From Dermatophagoides farinae (Eukaryota; Arthropoda; Arachnida; Sarcoptiformes; Pyroglyphidae): a DNA stretch of 64,000 nucleotides. The notes beneath the pieces are model-generated. The model was not told where the DNA came from. It did not search any database and saw only the letters and a program-made list of their open reading frames with translations. A program made the translations under genes and the position numbers. The DNA lies in the NCBI RefSeq assembly GCF_024713945.1, contig NC_134678.1:2480001-2544000 (forward strand). Direction: 5' to 3'. Below, in pieces: positions 53,701-64,000 of this stretch (position 1 is its first letter; each line of letters starts with the position of its first letter).

Positions 53701-54871
53701 TGCATAGTTTGGATAGTGATGCTACACCTGACGCACCTTCACCATGACCAATGTTGCTTTTTAGCAGACCAATCGGTAGTTTGCCTTTTCGATTTTTGCA
53801 ATATGCTTCCAAAATAGCTTTTGCTTCTTGTGGATCTCCAGCTTTTGTACCAGTACCATGACTTTCAAAATAATTTACTTCCAATGGATCGATACCAGCC
53901 TCAGAATAAGTAGCCACCATGAGATCATATTGGCTTTCAGTTGAAGGAAAAAACATTCCAGTAAGTTTATAGCCATCGATATTGGTTTTAGCATGAAGAA
54001 TTGTAGCATAAATTCGTTTGGAATCAGATTTTTTCTGTAGAAATAAACTGCACACAGTTTCACCACGAACATAACCATTCGCTTCTTGATCCCAAACTTT
54101 GGATCGACCATCAGGTGCAGCAATGTTATTAACTTTATAGATATGATTTGTAAATGGTTGAAGATTGATACTGACACCTGCCACAATTGCTTGATCACAT
54201 TTTCCTAATCGTAGATCTGTAACGGCAATGTCAAGACAAACCATTGATGATGCACAGGCGATATCGATTGACATTGAAGGGCCATGGAAATCATAAAGAA
54301 ATGAAACTCGATTCGCATAGAATGCTTTTGATCCACCTTGAAACCATAGTAGTGATTCTACTTTGGAAGCTTGGAATATCGTCTTGAACTTCTTGCGGTA
54401 CTCCATCTGGCATAGCGACTGATGTATATCCAACATAAACACCAGTGTTACTTCCTCTTAATGTTTGAGGATTAATTCCAGCATCGACGATTGCTTCCCA
54501 TGTTGTTTCCAGAAGAATTCTGCCTTGAGGATCTACTTCATCGGCCACTTTTGGTATGATGCCAAAAAATGAAGCATCAAACTTATCAATCTCTTTGAGT
54601 TTTCCCATTCGATTGGTGATTCCATAAAGATCTTTATAAGAAAAATAAAATAAATTTATTTATTGTAATTCATATATTTCTATAATAACTGACCTGTTGG
54701 CCAACGACGATCATCCGAAGTGATCATATCTACATTGTTGTACAAGTTATCACGAAATTCATCCAATGAATTCGATTCCGGATAACGACCACCAATTCCA
54801 CTGATAACGATCTCATCATCAATAACATTCCAAGGGAGCAGTTTTCTTACAGCCGTTTGATGATTTTCCAT
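47729..54871 (-). CDS. FASN-like: Type I fatty acid synthase-like, lacks thioesterase; two frame breaks
   Basis: Cytosolic multidomain synthase elongating acyl chains from malonyl-CoA. Exons (minus): 54871-54694, 54631-51765, 51714-50945, 50886-50488, 50430-49527, 49458-49009, 48947-48039, 47973-47729. KS has Cys185, His317 and His355; MAT has GHSFGE (Ser617); DH has HxxxGxxxxP (His912) but Glu1069 where animal FAS has the catalytic Asp; a pseudo-methyltransferase/KR part follows; the ER nucleotide loop reads GTSAIG (1714-1719), not GSGGVG; KR has GGLGGLG (about 1925) and Ser/Tyr; ACP has GMES (Ser2192). The protein stops about 47 residues later, so the usual C-terminal thioesterase is absent. 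Two +1 frame breaks (about 54375-54385 and 50240-50266) lie in conserved sequence; without them the length is 2239 aa. The gene may be a diverged paralogue, a decaying copy, or intact with assembly errors. Confidence 0.92.
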
Positions 54872-55494
54872 GATTTTGATATTTTTTTTCGAATGATGAT
54901 AAAATTTATAAATTCTTTAAAATCCACACAAGCGAATATTATAGTTCGCTATAAATTTTATAGTTTTACGTTTAGATTCAAAAAATTAATTTATCATCGG
55001 ATAGACGATGCACAACACCACTTGATGAGAGCATTTGTTTACAAAGAAAAAAATGAATTTTCTTATCCTGTTTAAAAAAAAACACACCAATATTTAAATC
55101 AATCAACGTCTTTTGTTCAAAAAAATTTTAACCACAAAAAAAATTATTTTTTCATCGATTGATACCCTGAACAATGAACAATTATTATTGTCTCGATTAT
55201 ATCTATAAAAATCTATATAAAAAAGTCTTTGAATTCTAAGAAATTTTTTTATTCACAAAAGTCCTAGATATTTCCTCGATGATGCGGTACTATTTTCTAC
55301 AATGTACTAATTTCTAAACAAATCAGATAGAATCTACCTTGAATTGTACGAATTGATTACAATTAAAATTAATAGAATTGTACAAGTAGGCCAATTTTTT
55401 TTTTGAACACAACAGAAATTGTATGAACTTGAAATAATTTATTATACTTTTTTCACACATTTTTTCAATAGTTTCTTTTGTTATTGATCTTAAA
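54872..55494. other. Intergenic: upstream region of the synthase gene, 3' region of the GMC gene
   Basis: AT-rich, no open frame of note. On the minus strand an AATAAA signal (55438-55443) lies about 52 nt after the GMC stop and probably ends that transcript. The remaining 550 bp or so should contain the synthase promoter. Confidence 0.5.
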
Positions 55495-57413
55495 TTATAT
55501 ACCATTATCCTGGCGTATCATGTCAAATCCATATTCAGAAAACATCATGATTGGTGCGTTTGTATTGCCATTGGTGATGTGTGGATAGATGGATCCATCT
55601 ATAACTCGAAGACGATTAACACCACGTACTCTTAATCTTGGATCAACAACTGAATCGGTTGTATTACCCATTTTACAAGTGCCAACTTGATGGCCAACAG
55701 TTGTTGTTATTGTTCTTGCATAACATTCTAGATATGATCTACATTTCCAGATTGGACCATTTGGACAAAGCTGACAACCAGGTATTGGTTGTCGATATAA
55801 TCGTACATATTGATTAAATGGTGGCATGCTTGCTAATTCCAAAGCTGTTGATATGACTTCAACCATTGAATTCACATCATATGGATCAGTCAAATAACGT
55901 GTATCAATCAATGGAAAATCATGTGGATCAGACGAGTTTAGATAAAGTCGACCAGTTGAACGTGGTCGATAATGAAAACATAGAATACCTAGACGATTTT
56001 TTTGGCCAACATGTGAACGATAATAGTTTCGCCATTGATCTCGATAAATTGGGCTATAACGTGCAACAATTTGTTCAAGATCATTGACCAATGGACTAAC
56101 GGTGAAATCAATTTGAAGATCAGGCCAATCAGTTTCATTATTCATACGACTATTAAAGTACATATATACTAATGGAAATTGAGACAATGGTCCAGCTGAA
56201 TCGACGAAATTATAGTACATGTTTTCAAGTGTCCATTCGATTCCCGAAGTAATCAATGATTCATTGAAAATTTCATAATCTAATTGAACAAAGATATGAT
56301 CCTTTAGATTATATCCAACGGGCAAATCGACTAAAGTTTCGATTCCAAATTCATTGAGATGATTGGATGGTCCAATTCCAGACAACATCAATAATTGAGG
56401 TGAATTTATTGAACCTAGAAAAAATAAATTAGCTTCGAATACTTTTGGATGATTTTAATTTACCTGCACTCAGTATGACTTCTCGCGAAGCATAAACTCT
56501 TTGCGTTTGATTTTCATGTTCATATTCAAGACCAATTGCTGTAATTCTGCCATCTTTGTCACGAGTTTCATTGAACAAAATTCTAGTAACGAATGCTTTT
56601 GTTAGGATTTGTAAATTCGGTCTTTCAACATTAGCTTCAAGATATGCACTAGCTGTTGTTGAACGAGTTGCATTTTCATATATGGTTTGTTGAAAATAAT
56701 TGATACCTAATTGTGTTGGTCCATTTTGATCAACTTCGGGAATTCCTCGTTTCATTAATTCTTCTTTGAAAATAGTGATAATCGGATCAGGATTTTTGGG
56801 TGTCATAACACTTACGGGGCCACTTGTGGAATGATAAGCGGAATTCATTGCAATAATTTTTTGATCAGTATTGTTTTCAGACCGAATAAAATATGGTAAT
56901 ACTTCTCGATAACTCCAACCAGTAGCACCGAATTCTTCAACCCAAGAATCATAATCTCTAGGACTTCCACGACTATAGACAAGATAATTGAGATTATGAG
57001 AACCACCAACGACTAGACCACGAGGATAATCCCACATGACCATCAAAAGCACGACCAGAATATGGAAGTTGAGATATAGTTGCATATCCCCAATCGACTT
57101 CAGTTCCAACTTCTTGCCGAGCCCAACTAGGCGTATCAGTTGCAATTGTTTGTGGTCCACCGGCTTCTAACACTAACACTTTGATATTAGGATTCTCTGT
57201 TAACCTTGCAGCAAGTATAGCACCCGCTGTTCCAGAACCGACAACAAGAAAATCATATTGATCAGCGATTGGTTGTTTAGTTGTGATTGAATTATGACGA
57301 ATTGTTCGCTGTAATATGATGACCGAAACTGTTAATAATTGTACAGTCAATGATGGTAATGTTGGCAATTGTGGCAATACAGGTTGCCTTGCAAATAAAA
57401 CTTGAGGCTCCAT
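55495..57413 (-). CDS. GMC-family FAD oxidoreductase (glucose dehydrogenase-like); one frame break
   Basis: Flavoenzyme oxidising an alcohol or sugar hydroxyl to a carbonyl. Exons (minus) are 57413-56464 and 56414-55495 with a 49-bp phase-1 intron. It has the FAD dinucleotide motif GSGTAG (59-64), the EAGG acidic end of that fold, the first GMC signature (PRGLVVGGSHNLNY), the second (GSINSPQLLMLSGIGP) spanning the intron, and a C-terminal active-site region with GHQVGTCKMG and GNTNAP. The N-terminus has a hydrophobic stretch (about 19-34) that could be a signal or anchor. A +1 frame break at about 57035 lies just before the first GMC signature; without it the length is 622 aa, typical of arthropod members. 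It follows the SDR gene by 203 bp on the same strand. The substrate cannot be told; insect relatives include glucose dehydrogenase and leaf-beetle salicyl alcohol oxidase. Confidence 0.93.
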
Positions 57414-57616
57414 GATTATTTTTGTGCATATAAAAAATAATTTTTCTGTTTTCCAAAAAATTTATATCCTTCGTAATGACCATATGATGTCAACCATCAT
57501 AAGTATTTGAATAATTAATAACCAGCTTGTTTACGATAATCAACTTGTATATTTATTAATTTATTTTGAAAAAGTGATCAAAACATGTCAAATCGAAAAA
57601 AATTGTATTTCAAATG

Positions 57617-58773
57617 TTAAACGTAAACAGAGCCCCCATCAACAACCAATGAATGTCCGGTAACAAATGATGATTCTGAAGAAGTCAAATATGCAATAGC
57701 ATTGACAATATCTTCGGTTGTTCCAATTCGTCTCAATGGATTGGTTTGTTCCAGATGTTTAAGTACGCCATCAAGAATTTCTCCAGCACCAGTTGCAGCT
57801 TGAAAATTGGTGCGTACAGCAGTCGGACTAATTTTTTTTTATATAAATGTGGGTAATTTTAATAAGATGTGTAATCAGAATTCCTATACTTACTTGACGG
57901 TATTGACACGAATGCCTTTTGGTCCAAGTTCCATGGCAATACATTTGGTAAACATGTCGACAGCCGATTTGGCCACACAATATGGCATGAAATGTACATT
58001 CTTAAAAAAAATTCCCGTAAAATTAACATATTTATTGAATATTATCATGATTACATACCGGTTTGAATGATAATGTACTCGAAATATTCACTATGACACC
58101 ATTTGTCTTTTCCAGATGTGGTACAGCCATCTGAGTAACCATGGCAATTGATTTAACATTCAAATTGATCATATGTTCCAATGTTTCCAAAAGTTTTGGA
58201 TCATAAATAGAGCCAAAAGCTCCAGCACCTGCATTATTGATAAGGATGTCCAATTTTCCGAATTGATCGATAGTGGTGGCAATCAAGCGTTTACAATCAT
58301 CTTCTTTGGTGACATCAGCTTTCATCTGTAAGGCCCGATATTCTGGAATTACAATAATAATGAAATTATTTTGATAATAATTTTTTTTTCAAACAAAAAC
58401 ATAACTTACTTTTAGGTGAAATACATTGACATTCTTCTGCAGCTTTTGCAATAGCCACAGGATTACGTCCATTGATGACCACTTTGGCACCACAACGTGC
58501 AAAATATTTTGCTGTAGCCAAACCAATACCACCGCTGGAACCGGTTATCAGTACAACTTTTTCGCTAAAATCTCGATTACGATTAGACATTTTTTCAGTT
58601 GTAACTTGCATCAACGGTAAAGATGAATGATTACCGGATATTTCCTGTGAATTTTCAATATTATGATTAGCCGAAAGATTGGTTTTGTCACTACCACTAT
58701 TTGGTGAATCAATTTTGACCGATCGATGTGAACCACAAGACAATTGTGAGAATAATGATTTCACACTTCGCAT
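57617..58773 (-). CDS. Short-chain dehydrogenase/reductase with N-terminal extension
   Basis: NAD(P)-dependent oxidoreductase of the classical SDR family. Exons (minus) are 58773-58410, 58342-58059, 58000-57894 and 57827-57617, giving 321 aa in frame. It shows the cofactor loop TGSSGGIG, NNAG, the catalytic serine in NISS, and YCVAK (YxxxK). The first 61 residues precede the usual SDR start; their beginning is basic and serine-rich without acids until residue 22, suggesting a mitochondrial presequence. A second in-frame ATG at residue 62 would give a standard 260-aa cytosolic enzyme. AATAAA signals on the minus strand lie about 50-65 nt after the stop. The last two exons (107 and 211 nt) match those of the plus-strand SDR at 61015 in length and phase, so the two are paralogues. 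The substrate is unknown; FabG-like or carbonyl reductase activity is the general expectation. Confidence 0.93.
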
Positions 58774-61014
58774 CTTGAATGTAATATATTTATTTGAATT
58801 AAGGTAAAAATAAATAAATTGTCGACAATAATTGATTCAAAATTCAGATAACTTTGTTCAATGTTGAAACAATAAGAATTGTTGCAATATTTTCCATTTT
58901 CATTAGTGGTAATCATTCAAACACTTGCACATTTATATCTTAACTTGATCATCAGTTGAATAAATGGGAAAAAAATCGAATAAATGTAGAAAAAGTGTAA
59001 TATATAAAATAATCGATAATAATGAGACATAAAGAAAGAAAGGACTGTTGACGACGGAAAAAAAATGTTAATCGACTAATTTGGAGAATTTTTAGCATTG
59101 AATCTTGTTTTTTCATTGAATAAATAAAATGCGTTTAGGTTATGATCGATATCTATGTTTGTGTATGTGTATATGAGTCATATTTTTCCCTCTCAATTAT
59201 ATATGAAAACAAAACAAAACAAAACAAATCATTCATAATGAAATTAAAAGTTTGTAATTGTAGGTTTTTTTTTACCTTTATTGACAATTTTGAAAATGAA
59301 TAAATGAATCCTTTCAATATAAAATCACATCCGCTATAGAATAGTGTGTGTTCCATAACAACCAACAAATGTTTTGAATCAAAAACTATCGGTTGTCAAA
59401 CAAAAGTAGAGAAAAAACAATATATAGCTAGTGATGATGGTAAGCTACCTTGATTTGGAAATAATATTTATTTTTATCTAATATCGCCATCTTGTTGAAA
59501 AAATGATGAAAAAATTGTTTAAATTTAAAGATCATCGATTCAAGAATATCCTAATAATATAAAATTAAAAGTCCTAGTTGGTTATACCGTATGAAGATGG
59601 CGCCCATTTGTTATTTGTGGCCGAAATGCAAAACAAATCGAACAAAAATTAAAGTCCAACTATATGTTTATGAAAAAGTGTGTACAATTATGAAAAACCA
59701 ATTTCAATAAATGAATTGAAATTTTTTTTTTTATCATCATCAGCAAGCTCCAATGATGATAATTAGAATGAATGAAAACATGTTCAAACAAGGTCACCAA
59801 CTTTTCTTTTCTTTCATTTTGCTCAAATCTTTTTGCTATTCTTGCCATATTCTACCTTTACATTTCTGGTGATCATTTTTTCGTCTGATTATTAGCTGCT
59901 GGTTGTTGTTGTTGTTGTTGTTGCTATACACGATATATCATCCCGTAAGAAAAAAAATACAAGAATATATTTTGCATTTCATAGAATGGTAAACATATAA
60001 TTATAGGTTTATTTATTTTTTTTGTTGAAAAAATTACGAAATATTGTTTATATCAAACCATATAGAAGAACAGCAGCTGCATTGATGAATCTAACAAAAA
60101 AGAACAACAATAAAATCTTCATCAATCAACACGAATAATGTATGTATGTATGTATGATTCCATCCATTCTTCATGTTGCTATGACGTTTTTTTTCAATAC
60201 TACTACATCCTCGTTTGATCGATTCATTCGGTGGAAACAACGATAATGATTTCTAACTCATTCAAAAAAAAAAACGCATTCATAGTCAATTGAATGAGTG
60301 TGTGTATCATTTTTCAATAACATATCCATTGGCGGTTTTGATGATCAAACAACAAAGAATATAGCCTGAAGTGGGAAATATATACTTCAAAATAAAAAGA
60401 TATTTTCTATTGACAACCATTTCTGGTTAGATGGTTGACAATTTATATTTACTGCTATATGCTACTATATTCAATTGTTCTTCGTCGTCGTTGTTACCAA
60501 CTATAGATTTTTTATTTTATTTTATTTTTTTCTACCCATACATTTGTCAACACTTACATGAAAGCACAAACACACGAATCATCATCATTTGATAAATTAT
60601 TTTTTTTTTGATAATTAATTGAAGATTCATTTGCATTTTGCATCACCAAAACAACTGCATTGATCGGTATGTTTGTTATCATATCAAATTTTTTCTGCCC
60701 ATCATGACCTTGTTTTGATTTTGTTAATATTAATTCTGGATAATCATTCATTTGAGACATTAAAAAAAAAATTTAGCTGCCGTTATTTGATGCTTCTGCT
60801 GCTAGTTTAAAATTAACCATCCGTTATAGCCTTCAACAAAAAAAAATGTACATAACACAAACAAAGCCATGTCTTTCATACACAGATTTACACATCAATT
60901 CTTTCAGATTATTTTCTGATTCGCTTAAACATTTCATTCTGAGCTGTTGTTATATCACTTCATAATCAAAATAATCAATTTTTTATCTGTTTATTTTCCC
61001 TCAACAGAAAAAAA
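58774..61014. other. Shared region between two divergent SDR genes
   Basis: These 2.2 kb separate the starts of two oppositely oriented SDR paralogues and should contain both promoters. The sequence is AT-rich with GTT and ATGT arrays and poly-A/T tracts. A pyrimidine-rich tract ending in CAACAG at 61002-61007, seven bases before the plus-strand ATG, looks like a 3' splice site, so the plus gene probably has a spliced 5' UTR exon here. No other coding sequence was recognised. Confidence 0.5.
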
Positions 61015-61923
61015 ATGGCAACAGAATTCAATTTCATCAATAAAGTTGTCCTTATCACTGGCTCATCCGGAGGTCTTGGCTCAGTTCTAGCTCGTGAATT
61101 CGCTAAACGTGGTGCTAATTTGGTCATAACTGGGCGTCGACAGGATGCTGTTGATAAAGTTGTTAGTGAATGTTCGTCATTGTCACCTAATGGCGCTGAA
61201 CATTTCTCACATTTAGCTGATGTAACTAAAAAAGAGGATCTAAAATGTTTGGTAGATTCGGCTATTCAAAAATTTGGTCGCCTTGATGTACTCGTCAACA
61301 ATGCTGGCGGTGGAGCTTTTGGCTCTATCTATGATGAAAAATTACAGGATCAACTGAATTCTATGATGAATTTAAATCTAAATTCGGTTGTTGCATTGAC
61401 ACAATTAGCTGTTCCTCATCTTGAAAAGGTCAAAGGAGCTATTGTCAATATTTCTTCTATTCTTGGACAACGACCGGTAATGAATATAATATATATCTAC
61501 CGAAATATGCTAATTTTATAATCTTGAAATTTTCTATAGAATCAATATTTCATGCCATATTGTGTGGCTAAAGCTGCTGTTGATATGTTTTCTAAATCAA
61601 TTGCCATCGAGCTTGGACCAAAGGGTGTACGCGTAAATTGTGTTAGGTATGATACAAATAAAAAATAACTTATCAATTAATCAACTAATTAAAAAATTAT
61701 CTTAATTCACAGTCCAACTGCGATACGTACTAATTTTCAACAAGCAAGTGGTGCTGGTGAAGCATTGGAAGGTGTACTGAAACATTTGGAAGAAACAATT
61801 CCATTACGTCGTATTGCCACTGTTGAAGATGTGACAAACGCTGTATTGTTTTTGGCTTCCGATAAAAGTTCGTTCATTACTGGATCAAACATTGTTGTTG
61901 ATGGTGGTAATAGTCTTATCTGA
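61015..61923 (+). CDS. Short-chain dehydrogenase/reductase
   Basis: Classical NAD(P)-dependent SDR of 259 aa, the standard length. Exons are 61015-61476, 61540-61646 and 61713-61923, with introns of 63 and 66 bp. Motifs are TGSSGGLG near the N-terminus, NNAG, the catalytic serine in NISS, YCVAK, and the family's C-terminal VDGG. It is closely similar to the minus-strand SDR at 57617-58773, including segments such as GAFGSIYD and the PTAIRTNFQ region, and shares the positions and phases of the last two introns. It has neither the N-terminal extension nor the extra intron of the other copy. AATAAA at 61963-61968 is a good polyadenylation signal 40 nt after the stop. It probably acts as a cytosolic carbonyl or ketoacyl reductase; the substrate is unknown. 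Confidence 0.94.
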
Positions 61924-61962
61924 AAAAAATGAAAATAACTGGAAGTTGACAATGACAACGGA

Positions 61963-61968
61963 AATAAA
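61963..61968 (+). terminator. Polyadenylation signal of the plus-strand SDR
   Basis: AATAAA 40 nt after the stop codon, in the expected position for the compact genes of this region. Confidence 0.5.
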
Positions 61969-62563
61969 ATTTCTGACAATGACACAATTGTGGATTTTAA
62001 CAGCAACACCAAAAACACAAAACTAAATCGATAAAATGTTTATCAAAGATGAATTTTAAACAAATTATATAGTGTATCAAAATAAAATATTAACAATGAA
62101 ATCAAATAAAATGATGATTTTAATTAATTTGAAACATTGACCTGTTGAAATTATTTGTTGAAAAATTGGGTTTAACCGAAAAACACTGCCTTCCTGTCCG
62201 TAAGCAAATGAATAAAAGCAGACGAAAGCTATAGAAATTAAGTGTAGTGGCATTGGAATCAATTGAAATGTTAAATCATATCGTGTGTTTTTGTGTTATA
62301 AACAGCAGCACGGGGTGATACGCTCATCTGTATTTTTTGATACATGCATGGCTCATCTAAAAATTGTCGACCTCAAACATTTTGCCAATAAATTTTGAAG
62401 TTTCGGAAAATTTTTTGTTATCTATTGCCTGTGTTTCGATCTAAACTTTTGATGATAAATTAGTTCACAATCGAACGAATAAAAACAAACTGTTCATCAT
62501 CAACATCAAAAGTTATTATCAATTCTGTCTGTATAATTAATTTGTGTGACCAATAATAACGAA
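61969..62563. other. Intergenic: upstream region of the peptidase gene
   Basis: AT-rich with no convincing open frame. It should contain the promoter of the acylaminoacyl-peptidase-like gene that starts at 62564. Confidence 0.5.
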
Positions 62564-64000
62564 ATGGAAAATTTTCGTGATCGATATAACGTAATTTATA
62601 TGATATTATTATCGATTTGTTGTCATTTCTATTTTCTATTATTATTCTTTTTTCTCATTAAACATTTTAGATTGATAGATTGAAATCACTATATAATGAA
62701 TATAGCTTTAAGCCGATTCCGACTAGAGTAACTTTCATAGATGATAATTCATCATTTGAATCGGATCCAAATTTTCGTCCGCAAACATTGAAAATTTCTT
62801 ATCAATTTCGTGATACGTATCAAGTGAAAACATCTTGTTACAATAAAATTTATTGTTGGGATCAATCATCTGGTACCTATAAAAATAAAGGATTGCCGGA
62901 AGAACAATCAGAGTATGTACCTAGTTTTAAGTAAATTTATTTAATGAAATTCTATCCAAATCAAGTGTTTCTCTTCAAGCAACAAGCCTAGATGGAAAAC
63001 GAACTGTTTATCTTAAATCAAAATCCGATTCAAAAAGTTCTAAATCAGAACAATTTATTGTCATCTATGATAAAACTGGTGTATGCACAACTATCGATGT
63101 TAAATCTTTAAATGATGAATTGCAAATAATTGAAAATCTTCATATGTCTAGTTTTGTATTGAATGAAGATGGCAATTATTTGTTATGTTTAGCTGAGATT
63201 CAGGACAAATCAAACAAAGATGAAAGTCCATCTGTTTCTAAGGAATACAATATTAATAGCCATGAATACAAACAATCTTGGGGTGAAAAATTCAGCACAA
63301 TTTATCATACTTCAATTGCTTTAATCGATCTGCAGAAATCGAAATGTATCTTATTGGATAAAGTTGGCGTTTCATTGTGTCAGCCATTCTTTTTTAAATC
63401 CGGTGATTCATCAATTCTTTCAATTGGATGTATTGGATTCAAAGAAGTGCCCTATAAATTGGGATTGATCTATTGTACCAATCGTGTAAGCTATTTGTTT
63501 GGTGCAAAAGTTGTTCGTGATCCTTTTGGTTCTACAAATGTCGAACCTGAAATCTACTATGGTGATTCTGCTGATCTATCGATTCGTTCACCTCGAGTCT
63601 ATTATTCAAATGGATACGATAATAAGATTGTTTTTCTTGAAAGTAATGCCGGAGGAGCTCATGATAAAGCCGCACGATTGCAATACTTTGATGTAGAAAC
63701 TAGAAAAATTCGGACAATCATTGATGACAAAATCAAACGAGAAGTAATCAAAAAAGAAGATGGCACTGTCAGCTATTCGGATATTGGACCCATTTTTTCT
63801 TCTGGATTGCCGAAAAATTGTTTCACAAAAGATGGAAAATACATCTTGTTTGACTCTGAAACACCATTTTACAGAAAAAGCTTTGCTGTCAAAATGGAAG
63901 ACCACTCAGTTCAGATGTTAGATTTTGCTGATTCTACTCAAATTATTGATGTTAACCATGATTGGGTTTGTGCTATTGGATCATCAATCAACCAGCTACC
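62564..64000 (+). CDS. APEH-like: Acylaminoacyl-peptidase-like (S9 family), N-terminal part
   Basis: Serine peptidase that removes N-acylated amino acids from blocked peptides. Only the N-terminal beta-propeller part is in the window; the catalytic alpha/beta-hydrolase domain lies beyond the right edge. Exon 1 is 62564-62590 (nine codons), followed by an 80-bp intron; exon 2 is 62671-62912; exon 3 starts at about 62966 and stays open to 64000. Family features are the WGEKFS segment followed by an IALIDL strand, and the LGLIYCTNR motif found in APEH. The join between exons 2 and 3 is uncertain. I chose the GTATGT donor at 62913 and the AAG acceptor ending at 62965; an alternative using a GTACCT donor about 40 bp earlier and an acceptor near 62932 would keep an EILSK segment also seen in the family. 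Confidence 0.87.

Overview
This 64 kb window is AT-rich animal nuclear DNA, most probably from an astigmatid mite such as a dust or scab mite. The placement is an inference. It rests on very short introns (mostly 49-72 bp), abundant CAT/GAT, GT and poly-A/T microsatellites, animal-type genes (alpha-tubulin, Tousled-like kinase, type I fatty acid synthase, an arthropod-style GMC oxidoreductase) and GATA-poor, T/A-ending codon use. No bacterial, viral or CRISPR features were seen.

Layout. Positions 1-6,908 hold no recognisable gene. A complete alpha-tubulin gene (+ strand, 6,909-9,954) follows; its first coding exon is the ATG alone, separated by a 1.6 kb intron. About 31 kb (9,955-41,449) then has no gene I can recognise, only microsatellites, homopolymers, hairpins, one good TATA/initiator pair and a few weak candidate exons on the minus strand. 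From 41,540 the window becomes gene-dense. In order it holds a Tousled-like kinase (+), a small secreted Ly6-like cysteine-rich protein (+), a fatty acid synthase (-), a GMC FAD oxidoreductase (-), a short-chain dehydrogenase (-), its divergent paralogue (+), and the N-terminal part of an acylaminoacyl-peptidase (+), which runs off the right edge.

The minus-strand trio SDR, GMC oxidoreductase and FAS-like synthase lies head to tail over 11 kb, with a second SDR facing away from it. The synthase has KS, MAT, DH, pseudo-ME/KR, ER, KR and ACP regions but stops right after the ACP with no thioesterase. Its ER landmarks and one DH catalytic residue are altered. Together this looks like a specialised lipid or polyketide-type locus: synthase, alcohol/sugar-type oxidase and carbonyl reductases. 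That is the most interesting hypothesis in the window, and it is inference.

The main caution is that the synthase contains two, and the GMC gene one, apparent single-base (+1) reading-frame breaks inside conserved domains. They could be assembly errors, real decay or, less likely, recoding. Exon joins elsewhere keep frame exactly: tubulin 450 aa, kinase 1027 aa, SDRs 321 and 259 aa. With one base removed at each break, the synthase would be 2239 aa and the GMC protein 622 aa, both family-typical lengths.
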